Positions 41,801 to 49,841 of a stretch of 64,000 nt of DNA are shown piece after piece (the first letter of the stretch is position 1; every line of letters starts with the position of its first letter). The notes below the pieces were generated by a model. The model searched no databases, was not told the origin of the DNA, and worked only from the letters and a program-made list of their open reading frames with translations. The stretch covers positions 1 to 64,000 of the forward strand of contig WQYX01000010.1 in the NCBI GenBank assembly GCA_009781005.1, written 5' to 3'. The position numbers and the translations under genes were made by a program. The stretch is from Polyangiaceae bacterium. Lineage in GTDB: Bacteria > Myxococcota_A > Polyangia > Polyangiales > Polyangiaceae.

Positions 41801-42695
41801 CGGCGGGATCGAAGTGCGCGCGCGCCTCGGCGTGGAGCGTGTGCGGCACGTCGATCTCGGGGCCAAACGTTTGATGGTTCACATCGACGTCGAACGCGGC
41901 GATCGCGTCGTGCGCGGTCGCGTCTGCCGTCAGCCACAGTTTTGCGTGAAGCTCCGCGCTTTTGCCGCCGTCGATCGTGTGCGCGACGCTCAGATCGAGC
42001 GGGGTGCTCTCTGTTCCGAGGTTCGCGCGAAGGTGCCACTCACCGGTCGCATCGGTCGCTTTGGCGGGCTCGACGTGCAGCGCGAGGCCCTGGAGCGACG
42101 CGTGCTCGGTGACCACCCCGTGATCCGTCGGCAGCGCGCGAACGAGCGTGAGCGAGATCCCCCGAACGTCGGCGGTCGGAAGTGCGGGCGCGAGCGCCAG
42201 GACGTCTGCCGGCTGACGAGAGAGGGGGGCTTTGGCGGGCGGAGGATTCGGGCTCGGAGCAATGAGCGCGTCGAAGGACGTCTTTCCGTTGTCGTCGATC
42301 GCGACGGTCACCGCCACGTCGGAGATCGCCACGCGATCGACGCGCCGCGCCGAGCCCGTGAAGAGCGCCGATGACCACGCGGCTTCGATCCGTCCGACGC
42401 GCGCGAGCTCCGGTGCGACGCTCTGAAAGGCTGGCGGGGATCGAACGACCACACCCTCGATCGTGACGCCGCTCAAGATGCGCAAGCGGATCGACTGGTA
42501 ATCGATGTCGATCCCGGCGTTCGACCGCACGAGCGATCGAATGCGCGCTTTGATCCACGGTTGGTCCAGGTTGTAGGCAACGAAGAAGAGGAGGGCCGTC
42601 GCAGCAGCGACGATGATGCCCATCGATACCAGCGCACGACATGCCCATCGCCGGGCCGTCGAGACGTTCGTGCGTGTGCGTTTTCGCCCAAGCAT
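38835..42695 (-). CDS. AsmA-like (YdbH/DUF748-type) inner-membrane-anchored envelope protein
   Basis: 1286 aa. One N-terminal membrane helix (about residues 23-46, ALVSMGIIVAAATALLFFVA) is followed by the AsmA start IRSLVRSNAGIDIDYQSIRL and SGVTIEGVVVRSPP. The rest is a very long beta-rich rod with repeated strand-turn units, as in AsmA, TamB and YdbH proteins that carry phospholipids between membranes through a hydrophobic groove. It ends at FIRIGDLRGIPIGPILDQY. It heads a coupled operon with a lipoprotein and a PD40/TPR protein. Lipid transport is inferred from the fold family. Confidence 0.75.
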   Translation of the reverse strand: MLGRKRTRTNVSTARRWACRALVSMGIIVAAATALLFFVAYNLDQPWIKARIRSLVRSNAGIDIDYQSIRLRILSGVTIEGVVVRSPPAFQSVAPELARVGRIEAAWSSALFTGSARRVDRVAISDVAVTVAIDDNGKTSFDALIAPSPNPPPAKAPLSRQPADVLALAPALPTADVRGISLTLVRALPTDHGVVTEHASLQGLALHVEPAKATDATGEWHLRANLGTESTPLDLSVAHTIDGGKSAELHAKLWLTADATAHDAIAAFDVDVNHQTFGPEIDVPHTLHAEARAHFDPAAEKTNITLDKMRVADGIATATASLDLPDHGGPVLHHAEGKVDLARLLAVVPPEFVPGHASLAQGHLQVRADEIAVDALPRWNEGAKLAIDGDLEGVKVVRDADVGVGAIVPALKIAAHLEPAADGGLAAHATIAVDGAEVETERDGARVEKLSLGADVTQATSGALSGNVTLAFDAVDATSGAATGRVAAATGRVAAKKGKIELVARDLLVDKGDPLATRGEVTLTSAIGSIDLRSGGARAILEGLAARAYAPLKGSAPWSLDTDVRAARVRLIDGAGRALVNMPLHVDAKLADVFPDKATPNASRGKAKVVISAGDAQIQLDATKSADALDYALDANARTLSAARPFLPKDVAQKLPTEKMALAIQSRGRASGIASPAPSIEHRTEVRLERPEYEDVSARAIALVVSSNGTAMHHEVTGDLRLDGLAALGVSPSDDRVAFGVTLDRGAPKVLVHVDATGRLRAKLSAAFGFDGARRALTYDVDGNVDQLAPLAPLAKKIQGLDGVRLSQLEVALSAHGALTGVVAGVDRGGSVRFEPAPARTAGGEGQIRLRAKQVAWNGENAKFSTPSIAIEAQLHGDGPKRTIESHVLADEIRFASGVHSYEIAGLNDTASITLEGDLSDPEISSQQMLAVRLVKQDIAPTYPVGDATMALALRRSRDGIVHVSNFEIKNGLGGTSFALKGAMDLTEDRRRLSLRGELHQDLARLSTAPKLLSARGNANVNLHVESPDFVIFRTAANIRFEGADIQLPASGIAVEDADGEVPITISVRVTPRGIRMMRGDQDNPYSSLRFTDQHPLLSLSSFLSIRKLTTPQVSISPLVGNLQIDQNFFSLHQLEMGIRGGRVTGQCELDWNGAKSTLTMHVRADGVQSSHGEPFTGSAAIVVSAADHNIEGRADILQIGKRHLLDLLDLQDPFHADASMNKLRSALRFGYPDRLRVSFNHGFASVHVTLGGLARFIRIGDLRGIPIGPILDQYIPPFVPSKDDP
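41212..41253 (-). repeat. Two perfect 21-bp tandem repeats inside the AsmA-like gene
   Basis: The 21-bp unit starting GCAGCCACTCTTCCCGTTG (41212-41232) is repeated exactly at 41233-41253. It encodes AATGRVAAATGRVAA, an in-frame 7-residue duplication probably made by replication slippage. Confidence 0.9.
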
Positions 42696-42805
42696 GGAAC
42701 TGCGATATTACTCGGGCCTTAGAAACTAGGTCATTGGCATGACGACATGCTATGGGTAAAAAATCTCATGAGGGGGAGGCTTAAAGTTGCAATGGGAGGA
42801 TATCA

Positions 42806-44743
42806 ATGACGCGGTTGGCTGCGTGGACGGGGGTGAGCGCGCTCGCCATCTCCGTGGTTGTTGCGTGCGGCACGAGCAACACGAGCACGGAGACGGACAT
42901 CGGCTCGATCGATGGCGGAGTTCCCCCCATCGTCGAGTGTACGAAGAACGCCGATTGCAAATCGAAGATCTGCGGATCCGACGGACTGTGTGCGGCGCCG
43001 ACCTGCCGTGACGGCGCGCAGAACGGCGACGAGACGGACATCGACTGTGGCGGCTCTTGCGCGCCCTGCGATCTCTCTAAAACGTGCAACATCGGAGCAG
43101 ACTGCGCGAGTGATTCGTGCCGTGACGTCGGCCAAGGCATGCAGTGCCAGGCCCCTGCTTGCGATGACGGGGTGAAGAACGGCGATGAGACTGACGCGGA
43201 CTGTGGCGGTTCTTGCGCGCCCTGCGATCTCGGCGAGGCATGCGCGCAGCGGTCGGACTGTGCTACCGACGTGTGCACGGGCGGCGCGTGCGTCGAGCCG
43301 CGGTGCGACGACGGGCTCCTCTCCGGCACGAAAACCGACGTGGATTGCGGCGGCCCCGACTGTCCGCGCTGCGCCGATGGCGAGAGCTGCAAGACGGCCG
43401 ATGACTGCGCGAGCGGCGTCTGCGAGGATGTGGGGCTAGGTCTCAAGTGCCAGCCGCCGTCGTGCACCGATGGGGTGTTGAACGGCGATGAGACCGCCAA
43501 GGACTGCGGCGGATCATGTCCGCCGTGCGCAACCGGGCAAACGTGCAAAGTACACGCAGACTGCGCGAGCGACGGTTGCGACTACAATGGCAAGTGCGCG
43601 CTTCGGCGGAGCTGCACTGCCCACTACGGTGGCGACACGTGCGGTGCGGGCGGCGAAGGTGGTCAGGGCGCTGCCGCGTGGGAGAGCTGCTGCACTACTG
43701 CCCCTGCCGGTGACGGAGAAGACGCCGTCCAGATGGACAAGTACAAGATCACCGCTGGCCGCATCCGCGTTTTCATGGAGCGCACGAACGGCGATGTTCG
43801 CGCGGCGGTGCGCGAGCTTCGCGCTGCCGGCAAGATCGGGACGATCCCTGGAGATCCCAACCACTCGCTCATGGATCCGGGGTGGGATCTCTATCTCCCG
43901 ACCGCCATGGACGGCTGCGACCAGAAGGGCACTTGCGACCAGCACCCGGACGGCGCTGGCGGCAAGGACATCGAGCTCTCTGATCACTTTTATGGCGATG
44001 GGAGCAATGACGACTTCAAGGGGATCTACTCGAGCGCGTACCGCCACGTCGGCGGCTCGATCTGGGTTGCGCAGGACCAGGATCTGCAAGGCTGCAGCGT
44101 CAGCTCCCCGGGCACGCACTCGTATTGGATGGATGCGGCCACGCAGAATGAATACTTCGGCGACATTCCGGCAAAGCAGTCGCAGACCGTCTACGACACC
44201 AAACCTATCAACTGCACCTCGTACCTCATCATGCAGGCCTTCTGCCTCTGGGATGGTGGTCGTCTCGAGACCGTTGACGAGTGGTTGGCGGCGATCGGAA
44301 CAACAAGCTATTTTCCGTGGGGCGATTCACCGTCGGCGTACGGGGGGATCGGGTCCGACAGTTATTACACGAATCGCTTTCCCACTGCGACGGATGCCAC
44401 ATTATTTGATCCCCCGAACCCGGCAGTGTCCATCGAGTACGCGAACTACAGCTACAGCTACGAGTACCCACCCCTCGACGATGACAATACTGATTACATC
44501 GTTTTCTTGAGCGCGCCGGGTCGCCTTCCCAAGGGCAATGGCCCGTGGGGCCATGCCGATCTCGCCTATTCGATGTTCGAGACCACGTCCAACGTAGCTT
44601 GGAATGCGAGCCCGAAGAGCGCGAGAATGAACTGGGCGAACAACGGATCGTGGGAAGGCCATGATTACGGCAAGGGTGCCTGGGGTAGTAACTACCTCCT
44701 TGACAAGTACGGCAAGACGAGCGGCCGCTGCGTCTATCCGTGA
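42806..44743 (+). CDS. Cysteine-rich repeat lipoprotein with FGE-type domain (paralogue of 24838-26955)
   Basis: 645 aa. Signal peptide with lipobox VVAC (Cys about 21). Residues ~45-275 contain CxDGxxNGDETDxDCGGSCxPC and CxxxxDCxSxxC units, as in the paralogue. The C-terminal ~370 residues match the same FGE/sulfatase-modifying-factor fold (DKYKITAGRIRVFMERTNGD, LWDGGRLETVDEW, APGRLPKGNGPWGHADL). A strong ribosome site (GGGAGG) lies about 6 nt before the ATG. Likely a surface-displayed, disulfide-rich lipoprotein. It is divergent from the AsmA-like operon and convergent with the RsiV-like lipoprotein. Confidence 0.88.
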   Translation: MTRLAAWTGVSALAISVVVACGTSNTSTETDIGSIDGGVPPIVECTKNADCKSKICGSDGLCAAPTCRDGAQNGDETDIDCGGSCAPCDLSKTCNIGADCASDSCRDVGQGMQCQAPACDDGVKNGDETDADCGGSCAPCDLGEACAQRSDCATDVCTGGACVEPRCDDGLLSGTKTDVDCGGPDCPRCADGESCKTADDCASGVCEDVGLGLKCQPPSCTDGVLNGDETAKDCGGSCPPCATGQTCKVHADCASDGCDYNGKCALRRSCTAHYGGDTCGAGGEGGQGAAAWESCCTTAPAGDGEDAVQMDKYKITAGRIRVFMERTNGDVRAAVRELRAAGKIGTIPGDPNHSLMDPGWDLYLPTAMDGCDQKGTCDQHPDGAGGKDIELSDHFYGDGSNDDFKGIYSSAYRHVGGSIWVAQDQDLQGCSVSSPGTHSYWMDAATQNEYFGDIPAKQSQTVYDTKPINCTSYLIMQAFCLWDGGRLETVDEWLAAIGTTSYFPWGDSPSAYGGIGSDSYYTNRFPTATDATLFDPPNPAVSIEYANYSYSYEYPPLDDDNTDYIVFLSAPGRLPKGNGPWGHADLAYSMFETTSNVAWNASPKSARMNWANNGSWEGHDYGKGAWGSNYLLDKYGKTSGRCVYP

Positions 44744-44752
44744 TCCCCGCCC

Positions 44753-44770
44753 TCGGCGAAATTTCGCCGA
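44753..44770. terminator. 18-bp perfect palindrome in a convergent gap
   Basis: TCGGCGAAATTTCGCCGA spans nearly the whole 27-bp gap between two tail-to-tail genes and ends immediately before the stop codon of the - strand gene. It can form a hairpin on either transcript. Confidence 0.65.
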
Positions 44771-45877
44771 TCAGCGCGGCGCGGCAAGCTTGGCGAGCGG
44801 GCCCGGGTTTTTGATGGCGCCCCGCAACTCATAAAAGGAAATGACGATCTCCTGCATCAGAGTCGGGAATGCATAGGGCACACGATTGGCCGAAAAGAGG
44901 CGGATGCCCTCGGATTCAATGACGAACTCTTCGTTGTCGAGCGAAAGCGCAGATGAAATATATTCTTCCGCATCCGAATTCGTCCCATCTTCAGTCGTTT
45001 CCTTTTCAATCATTTCCTTGGCATGTTTTTTGAGAATGGCTTCTGCTGCAGGCGTGAGCGCATCACGCAAAGTGAAATTGCGCTCTTCATCCAACCAGTA
45101 ATTCACGTAATCATGCGATGAGAACTCGTGCGCGCCGCCCGGGACAAGCCAGTCGGCGTGAATGATGATACTGAGCACGCCACTATCGTTCACAGACACG
45201 GTCGACTCAGAACGGGCGAAGTAGCCTTCTCCCTCGTGCCCCGTACAGATATCGTCGTCATTCTTATTATTTTCGCTGTACCCGCCGGGATTGAGTGCCT
45301 GGTTCAAGTCGGCCGCGTGCGAGGCATCGAGTCCAGCCAGCACATCGAGCCCGGCCGGCACTTCGTACCAATTCGCTTTATGGCAATCCCCCTCATCGAT
45401 CGTCCGCTCGCGGAGGAAAACCATCCGCCCCCGAGCCATATCCAGCTGGAAGGGGAGAGTCCGCTTTCCCGAAGGACCACTCCACTGGCCCACGAATTGA
45501 TGGGCATCCATGTGGCCATGGAAGTGCCCCGTTACTTTGCCTTTCACCCTTTCTTCGAGCTCGATATCACCCCCAGGCTTCATCGTACCTTCAAGCTCGA
45601 TCAGCAAAGGGTTCTTCTCATAAACATACTTGCCAGCCAGCTTTGTTTCCGTGCGAAAAAGCACCATGCGGATTGGCAACTTCTCATCGATGCTGCCGGT
45701 AAACCATGATTCCGAGGGCACTTCTTCTTGATGTGCAGCCGTCGTGGCCGGGGGCTTGTCAACAACCACGTTCACAACGGAGGGTGCCGCAGGCTTTGAC
45801 TCAGGAGAATGCCCACAACCGCCGAGAACCGTCAGCCACGGCAAAACGAATAGATAGGACTTCATTCGTCGACCCAT
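44771..45877 (-). CDS. Lipoprotein with RsiV-like/DUF3298 C-terminal domain
   Basis: 368 aa, or 364 if started at the second Met. The lipobox is VLGGC (Cys about 21). The N-terminal third has a beta-strand region (GSIDEKLPIRMVLFRTETKL, GKYVYEK). The C-terminal part (LSIIIHADWLVPGGAHEF, NFTLRDALTPAAEAILKK, EFVIESEGIRLF, PYAFPTLMQEIVISFYEL) matches the layout of RsiV/PdaC-type DUF3298 domains, which bind ligands such as lysozyme in RsiV. The role here is unknown. AT content is slightly higher than in its neighbours. Confidence 0.65.
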   Translation of the reverse strand: MGRRMKSYLFVLPWLTVLGGCGHSPESKPAAPSVVNVVVDKPPATTAAHQEEVPSESWFTGSIDEKLPIRMVLFRTETKLAGKYVYEKNPLLIELEGTMKPGGDIELEERVKGKVTGHFHGHMDAHQFVGQWSGPSGKRTLPFQLDMARGRMVFLRERTIDEGDCHKANWYEVPAGLDVLAGLDASHAADLNQALNPGGYSENNKNDDDICTGHEGEGYFARSESTVSVNDSGVLSIIIHADWLVPGGAHEFSSHDYVNYWLDEERNFTLRDALTPAAEAILKKHAKEMIEKETTEDGTNSDAEEYISSALSLDNEEFVIESEGIRLFSANRVPYAFPTLMQEIVISFYELRGAIKNPGPLAKLAAPR

Positions 45878-45974
45878 GATGGACGTATTGCATCCATCAT
45901 GGCACGGCCGCGCCTACTTTGACAACGGCCCGCTGCGCCGCCTCGAAAGTACGAGCCGCGCGCCGTGAGCCCGG

Positions 45975-46019
45975 ATGGCGTTGCGCGCGGCGCAGGCAAC
46001 CTTAAGGTTGCGCGACAAG
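45975..46019. repeat. 45-nt copy of a segment of the IS4-type transposase at the end of coaBC
   Basis: Matches 1040-1084 at 43 of 45 positions. It includes the palindrome GCAACCTTAAGGTTGC. The coaBC stop codon (TAA on -) lies within the palindrome, so the last six codons of coaBC, reading LVAQP before the stop, come from this sequence. No other transposase sequence is recognisable around it. Confidence 0.85.
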
Positions 46020-47255
46020 TCTCTCTGCGATCTGATCCAAGATTCGATCGGCGAGATCTTCTTTGCTTGCGAGCTCGAAGGGCGAGGCGCTGTCGGCGGA
46101 CACGATCGCGACGCGATTCGTGTGCCTGCCAAGAGATTCGTGCGCGGCGTTGGCGACGACGAAATCAACCTTCTTCGCGGCAAGCTTCTTCTTCGCGTAG
46201 TCGATGACGTGCGCGTCGTCTCCGGTCTCGAGCGCGAATGCGACGAGCACGGGGCGCGCGGATGATCGACGCGCGCCGATCTCGGCGATGAGATCGGGAT
46301 TGTGTGTGAGCGCGAGCGGCATCACGTCACCTTCCGTCTTCTTGATCTTCTCCGTGCTGCATACGACGGGTCGATAATCCGCGACGGCCGCGGCCATCAC
46401 GATTGCATCTGCGCCACTGAGATCGTCACGGAGGATTGCCGAGAGCACGTTCTTCATGTCTTCGGCCGTCTCGACGTCGTGGCGGACGACGCCGCCGGGA
46501 GTCTCTTGCGCAACCGGTCCGCTGACGAGATCCACGCGTGCCCCGCGTGCGCGTGCTCGCGCCGCGATTGCGAAACCCATCTTGCCGCTCGAGCGATTTC
46601 CGATGTAGCGCACCGGATCGATCGGCTCGTGCGTTGGCCCCGCGGTCACGACGATGCGCACGCCCTCGAGATCGCGCGGAGGAGCAAGGAGCGCGGCGAT
46701 GGCCTGCACGATCACGGACGGCTCCTGCATGCGCCCCATCCCGTTCTCGCCGGAAGCCACGGGGCCCACCACGGGTCCGCAGAACGCAATGCGTCCTTGC
46801 TGCCGAAGCTCTGCGACGTTGCGCTGCGTTGCCGGATGGTCCCACATGCGCGGGTGCATGGCGGGCGCGACCAGCACGGGACCGCGCGCACAGAGCGCCG
46901 TGGCAGTGACGAGATCGTCGGCGCGACCCTGCGCCAGCCGCGCGATCAGATCGGCCGTTGCCGGAACGATGGCGAGCACGTCGGCTCGTGCGGCGATCGA
47001 TACGTGCATCTCGCCGGAGAACGACGCGTCCCACATATCCATGGCCACGGCCTGCCCGCAGATCCCGGCGAGCGTGATGGGCCCAACGAAGCGTGTGGAC
47101 GATGTTGTCATCAACGGCAAAACCGTGGCGCCAGCCTTGATGCAGAGTCGCGCGACCTCCACGGCTTTGTAGGCCGCAATGCTGCCCGTGACGGCGAGCG
47201 CTACGCACTTGCCGGAGAGCGCCGAAGACTCCACGCTCGTCGTCATCGTGATCAT
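46002..47255 (-). CDS. coaBC: Bifunctional phosphopantothenoylcysteine decarboxylase / phosphopantothenate-cysteine ligase
   Basis: 417 aa. The N-terminal CoaC flavoprotein domain (~15-190) has VTGSIAAYKAVEVARL, the active-site His in GEMHVSIA, PAMHPRMWDHPA and the flap SGENGMGRM. The C-terminal CoaB domain (~195-415) has VTAGPTHEPIDPVRYIGNRS, AAAVADYRP and STEKIKK. It catalyses two consecutive steps of coenzyme A synthesis in the cytoplasm, using CTP. The flap has Ser where E. coli has Cys158. The extreme C-terminus is encoded by a repeat. A small conserved-looking gene lies 10 bp upstream. Confidence 0.95.
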   Translation of the reverse strand: MITMTTSVESSALSGKCVALAVTGSIAAYKAVEVARLCIKAGATVLPLMTTSSTRFVGPITLAGICGQAVAMDMWDASFSGEMHVSIAARADVLAIVPATADLIARLAQGRADDLVTATALCARGPVLVAPAMHPRMWDHPATQRNVAELRQQGRIAFCGPVVGPVASGENGMGRMQEPSVIVQAIAALLAPPRDLEGVRIVVTAGPTHEPIDPVRYIGNRSSGKMGFAIAARARARGARVDLVSGPVAQETPGGVVRHDVETAEDMKNVLSAILRDDLSGADAIVMAAAVADYRPVVCSTEKIKKTEGDVMPLALTHNPDLIAEIGARRSSARPVLVAFALETGDDAHVIDYAKKKLAAKKVDFVVANAAHESLGRHTNRVAIVSADSASPFELASKEDLADRILDQIAERLVAQP

Positions 47256-47265
47256 CCTCGTGCTC

Positions 47266-47826
47266 TCACTCGATCGCGATCACTCCGCGCGCTTCGAGTT
47301 TGAGGAACACCGTGATGGCTTCTTCGACGGTTATCGCGCATAGCTCGATGATCTGCTCAATCGTGTGGACGTTGTCGATGTGCGCGAGGAGGAGACGCGT
47401 CTGCTGATCCAACGTGAGCCTTTGGAGTTCGGCGGGCGACAACAAGAGGCGCGGCACGCGCGGTCTGCGGGAACTTCGCGGACCGGCGGAGACGGGCGGA
47501 GCGCTCCGTACTGGGACATTCATGACGTCCGTCGGTTCATCATCGTCCACGACGTCCTCGAACGTCTCTGCAACCGAAGGCCGCGTGGATGTCCGTACGA
47601 TCTCGGAGGCCAAGACGAGCGCAGCGTTGACATCGCCATTCGTGTAGAGCTCACGGAGTGTGTCGATGCGCGTGTCTTGGATGGGACGCGCCACGACGTC
47701 GTTGGTCAGCGCCGACGCCGAGAGCGCTGATGGATCCGTCCACGTGATGGGCGTTGGCTCGTGCCACCTCGCCGGATTCGTCTCGTTGTGCCCAGGACTC
47801 GCCCCACGCCGACCGGACTCTGGCAT
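47266..47826 (-). CDS. Uncharacterised protein with a C-terminal winged-helix-like domain
   Basis: 186 aa. The N-terminal ~115 residues are low-complexity (Pro/Ser/Arg/Asp) with one helical segment, RIDTLRELYTNGDVNAALVL. The C-terminal ~65 residues (VPRLLLSPAELQRLTLDQQT, NVHTIEQIIELCAITVEEAI, VFLKLEARGVIAIE) resemble a small domain seen in myxobacterial regulatory proteins that ends in a 'bulk helix then GVI' element. I cannot name a family with confidence. It is likely cotranscribed with coaBC (10-bp gap) and divergent from ychF. Confidence 0.6.
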   Translation of the reverse strand: MPESGRRGASPGHNETNPARWHEPTPITWTDPSALSASALTNDVVARPIQDTRIDTLRELYTNGDVNAALVLASEIVRTSTRPSVAETFEDVVDDDEPTDVMNVPVRSAPPVSAGPRSSRRPRVPRLLLSPAELQRLTLDQQTRLLLAHIDNVHTIEQIIELCAITVEEAITVFLKLEARGVIAIE

Positions 47827-47937
47827 CTTGGACTTCTCAATAGCAGTCTTTTCTTCAGAATTGAGGCGCCAAGCGTATGCGTGCCAAGCGCACGGTTTGC
47901 AGGAGCCCGGGCGTCCGTGCTAGCCGGGGCCGTTCCC

Positions 47938-49044
47938 ATGGCCCTTTCCATCGGTATCGTCGGGCTTCCCAACGTCGGAAAATCCACGCTCTTCAACGCA
48001 CTTTCCTCGGCCAAAGCGGAGGCCAAAAATTTCCCGTTTTGCACGATCGAGCCGAACGTCGGTGTGGTTGCCGTCCCCGACGACCGTCTCGAAAAGATTG
48101 ACTCGGTCATTCACGCGGAGCGCATCGTCCCCACCGCCATCAACTTCGTCGACATCGCTGGCCTCGTGCGCGGTGCATCCAAAGGCGAGGGCTTGGGCAA
48201 CCAGTTTTTGAGCCACATCCGCGAAGCCGACGCGATTGTCCAGGTTGCGCGCTCCTTCGACGATCCGAACGTCATCCACGTCGAGAACCGAGTCGATCCG
48301 GTGGCCGACGTTGCGACGGTCACGATGGAGCTTTGCTTGAAGGATCTCGACACGGTGCAGAAGCGACTCGATCGGGCACGCAAGATGGCCAAGGGCAATG
48401 ATCCGAAAGAGAAGCTTGCCTGCGAGATCTGCGAGATGCTCACGAGACATCTCGACGACGGCAAACCCGCACGCACCGCCGTATTGCCGGATTCCGTCGA
48501 TGCGATGACCCTCGTTCGCGAGATGCATCTTTTGACCGCGAAACCTGCATTTTACGTCGCGAATATCGATGAAGCATCCATTTCGAATCTTGACGCGAAT
48601 AAGTATTTCCTGGCGCTAAAGCAGCTTGCAGAATCCGAATCAACATTCGTGGTCCCCGTGTGTGCCGCACTCGAGTCCCAGATCGCCGAGCTCGATCCAA
48701 AGGATCGCCCCGAATTTCTCGAGAGCGCGGGGTTGAAAGAACCGGGCCTGAACGCGGTCGTCCGCGCGGGCTACAAGCTGCTCGGGCTACTGACATTCTT
48801 TACGGCAGGAAAGCCGGAGGTCCGCGCATGGACAACCAAGGTTGGCGCGAAAGCACCTCAGGCAGCCGGGGTCATTCATACGGACTTCGAAAAGGGTTTC
48901 ATCAAGGCCGAAGTCATGTGGTGGGAAGATCTCGTCGCGCTTGGCAGTGAGGCCAAGTGCCGTGACGCCGGTAAGCTTGCCATCGAAGGCAAGGACTACG
49001 TCATGCGCGACGGGGACGTCGTGCACTTCCGATTTAATGTGTGA
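47938..49044 (+). CDS. ychF: Ribosome-binding ATPase YchF (OLA1 family)
   Basis: 368 aa from ATG 47938 (MALSIGIVGLPNVGKSTLF); upstream in-frame codons lack conserved sequence. Motifs: P-loop GLPNVGKS, switch region NFPFCTIEPNVGVV, DIAGLVRGASKGEGLGNQFL and the atypical NxxE motif (NIDE) that favours ATP over GTP. A coiled coil (~115-205) and a C-terminal TGS domain (FFTAGKPEVRAWT, HTDFEKGFIKAEV, HFRFNV) are present. It interacts with ribosomes. The stop codon overlaps the start of a family B repeat. Confidence 0.96.
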   Translation: MALSIGIVGLPNVGKSTLFNALSSAKAEAKNFPFCTIEPNVGVVAVPDDRLEKIDSVIHAERIVPTAINFVDIAGLVRGASKGEGLGNQFLSHIREADAIVQVARSFDDPNVIHVENRVDPVADVATVTMELCLKDLDTVQKRLDRARKMAKGNDPKEKLACEICEMLTRHLDDGKPARTAVLPDSVDAMTLVREMHLLTAKPAFYVANIDEASISNLDANKYFLALKQLAESESTFVVPVCAALESQIAELDPKDRPEFLESAGLKEPGLNAVVRAGYKLLGLLTFFTAGKPEVRAWTTKVGAKAPQAAGVIHTDFEKGFIKAEVMWWEDLVALGSEAKCRDAGKLAIEGKDYVMRDGDVVHFRFNV

Positions 49045-49210
49045 CCGCTTTCGATTTGACGCGATCTCGGCATCGACGGCGCCTTCGGCGCTGTCGGCCC
49101 GCCTACGGCGGGACCTCAGGGGGCCTGCGGTGCGGTCCTCAAAGCCATACAAGGCTGTTCCGGTCCGCTCCTCGGCCCCGCCTCGACCTCGCGTCAACTT
49201 GAAAGCGGTC
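49043..49210. repeat. Palindromic repeat family B between ychF and pilP
   Basis: 168 bp. Inverted ends: GACCGCTTTCGATTTGACGC and, inverted, GACCGCTTTCAAGTTGACGC. Over the right ~90 bp it is almost identical to the inverse of 27858-27979. The longer left half has extra hairpins (GGCGCCTTCGGCGCT and GCCCGCCTACGGCGGG). It fills most of the convergent gap and overlaps the ychF stop. Confidence 0.85.
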
Positions 49211-49221
49211 AATCGGTAAGG

Positions 49222-49833
49222 TCAATCGGTAATAAGTTTGTCTTTGGTGAGCTCCTCGGGGCGGAGTGCGATGACGCGCGATGCGGGGGGCACCCCTGGC
49301 TGGGTGGGATCCTCGCGTGTGAACACCACGTCCCCATCCCGAACCCTGTCCACTCGCCAATTCACCTGATATTCAGCTCCATTTGCGCCGCCCGCGCGGA
49401 TGACGTCAGGTCGACCGACGAAGTCGCCGCGCTTGATGACCCAGCCTTTGCCGCCAGGATCGACCACCATGGCGCGTGGGGGGTTACTGCCAGTGACAAT
49501 GGCGACCAGTTTGAGTTCGTCGATGGAGAATTGGCCGAGCAGCACGTTCCGCTGGTTCTGTGCAACGTGCTTGTTTTCCTGCGGCGCGAAGGTGGATGCG
49601 TACGAACGAAACGGATCGCGGTTGCGATCGCTTTCGATGAAATCGTTTTCTGAAAATTCGACGCGCGAGATGGGAGGAGGGGAGAGCTCGGCGCCAGCGT
49701 CCGCAGCTTCCGGGCGAGCCGGCGCTGGGCCTTTCGGGCCAGTCGTTACCTGCTCGAGCACCTTGTCAGGACTGCACGCGAAGAGGAACGTTGCGAGGAG
49801 AGGAAGTGCTCGGACGACACTTTTGGTCTTCAT
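49222..49833 (-). CDS. pilP: Type IV pilus inner-membrane lipoprotein PilP
   Basis: 203 aa from ATG 49833 (MKTKSVVRALP); a GTG at 49845 is possible. Signal peptide with LFAC (Cys about 20) suggests a lipoprotein. A disordered Pro/Ala region is followed by RNRDPFRSY and the beta-sandwich LLGQFSIDELKLVAIVTGSN, PRAMVVDPGGKGWVIKRGDF typical of PilP. It links the PilMNO complex to the secretin PilQ. It is the last gene of pilMNOP; no pilQ follows, as the next gene is convergent ychF. Confidence 0.93.
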   Translation of the reverse strand: MKTKSVVRALPLLATFLFACSPDKVLEQVTTGPKGPAPARPEAADAGAELSPPPISRVEFSENDFIESDRNRDPFRSYASTFAPQENKHVAQNQRNVLLGQFSIDELKLVAIVTGSNPPRAMVVDPGGKGWVIKRGDFVGRPDVIRAGGANGAEYQVNWRVDRVRDGDVVFTREDPTQPGVPPASRVIALRPEELTKDKLITD

Positions 49834-49841
49834 CACTTGCC

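Noticed and set aside
42781-43548. 255-codon Pro/Ser/His-rich frame on the - strand
   Set aside because: Same type of shadow opposite the second cysteine-rich lipoprotein gene.
46720-46830. Ser instead of Cys in the CoaC flap (VASGENGMGRM)
   Set aside because: As far as I recall, ASG in place of ACG occurs in many bacterial CoaBC proteins, so it is not good evidence of inactivity.
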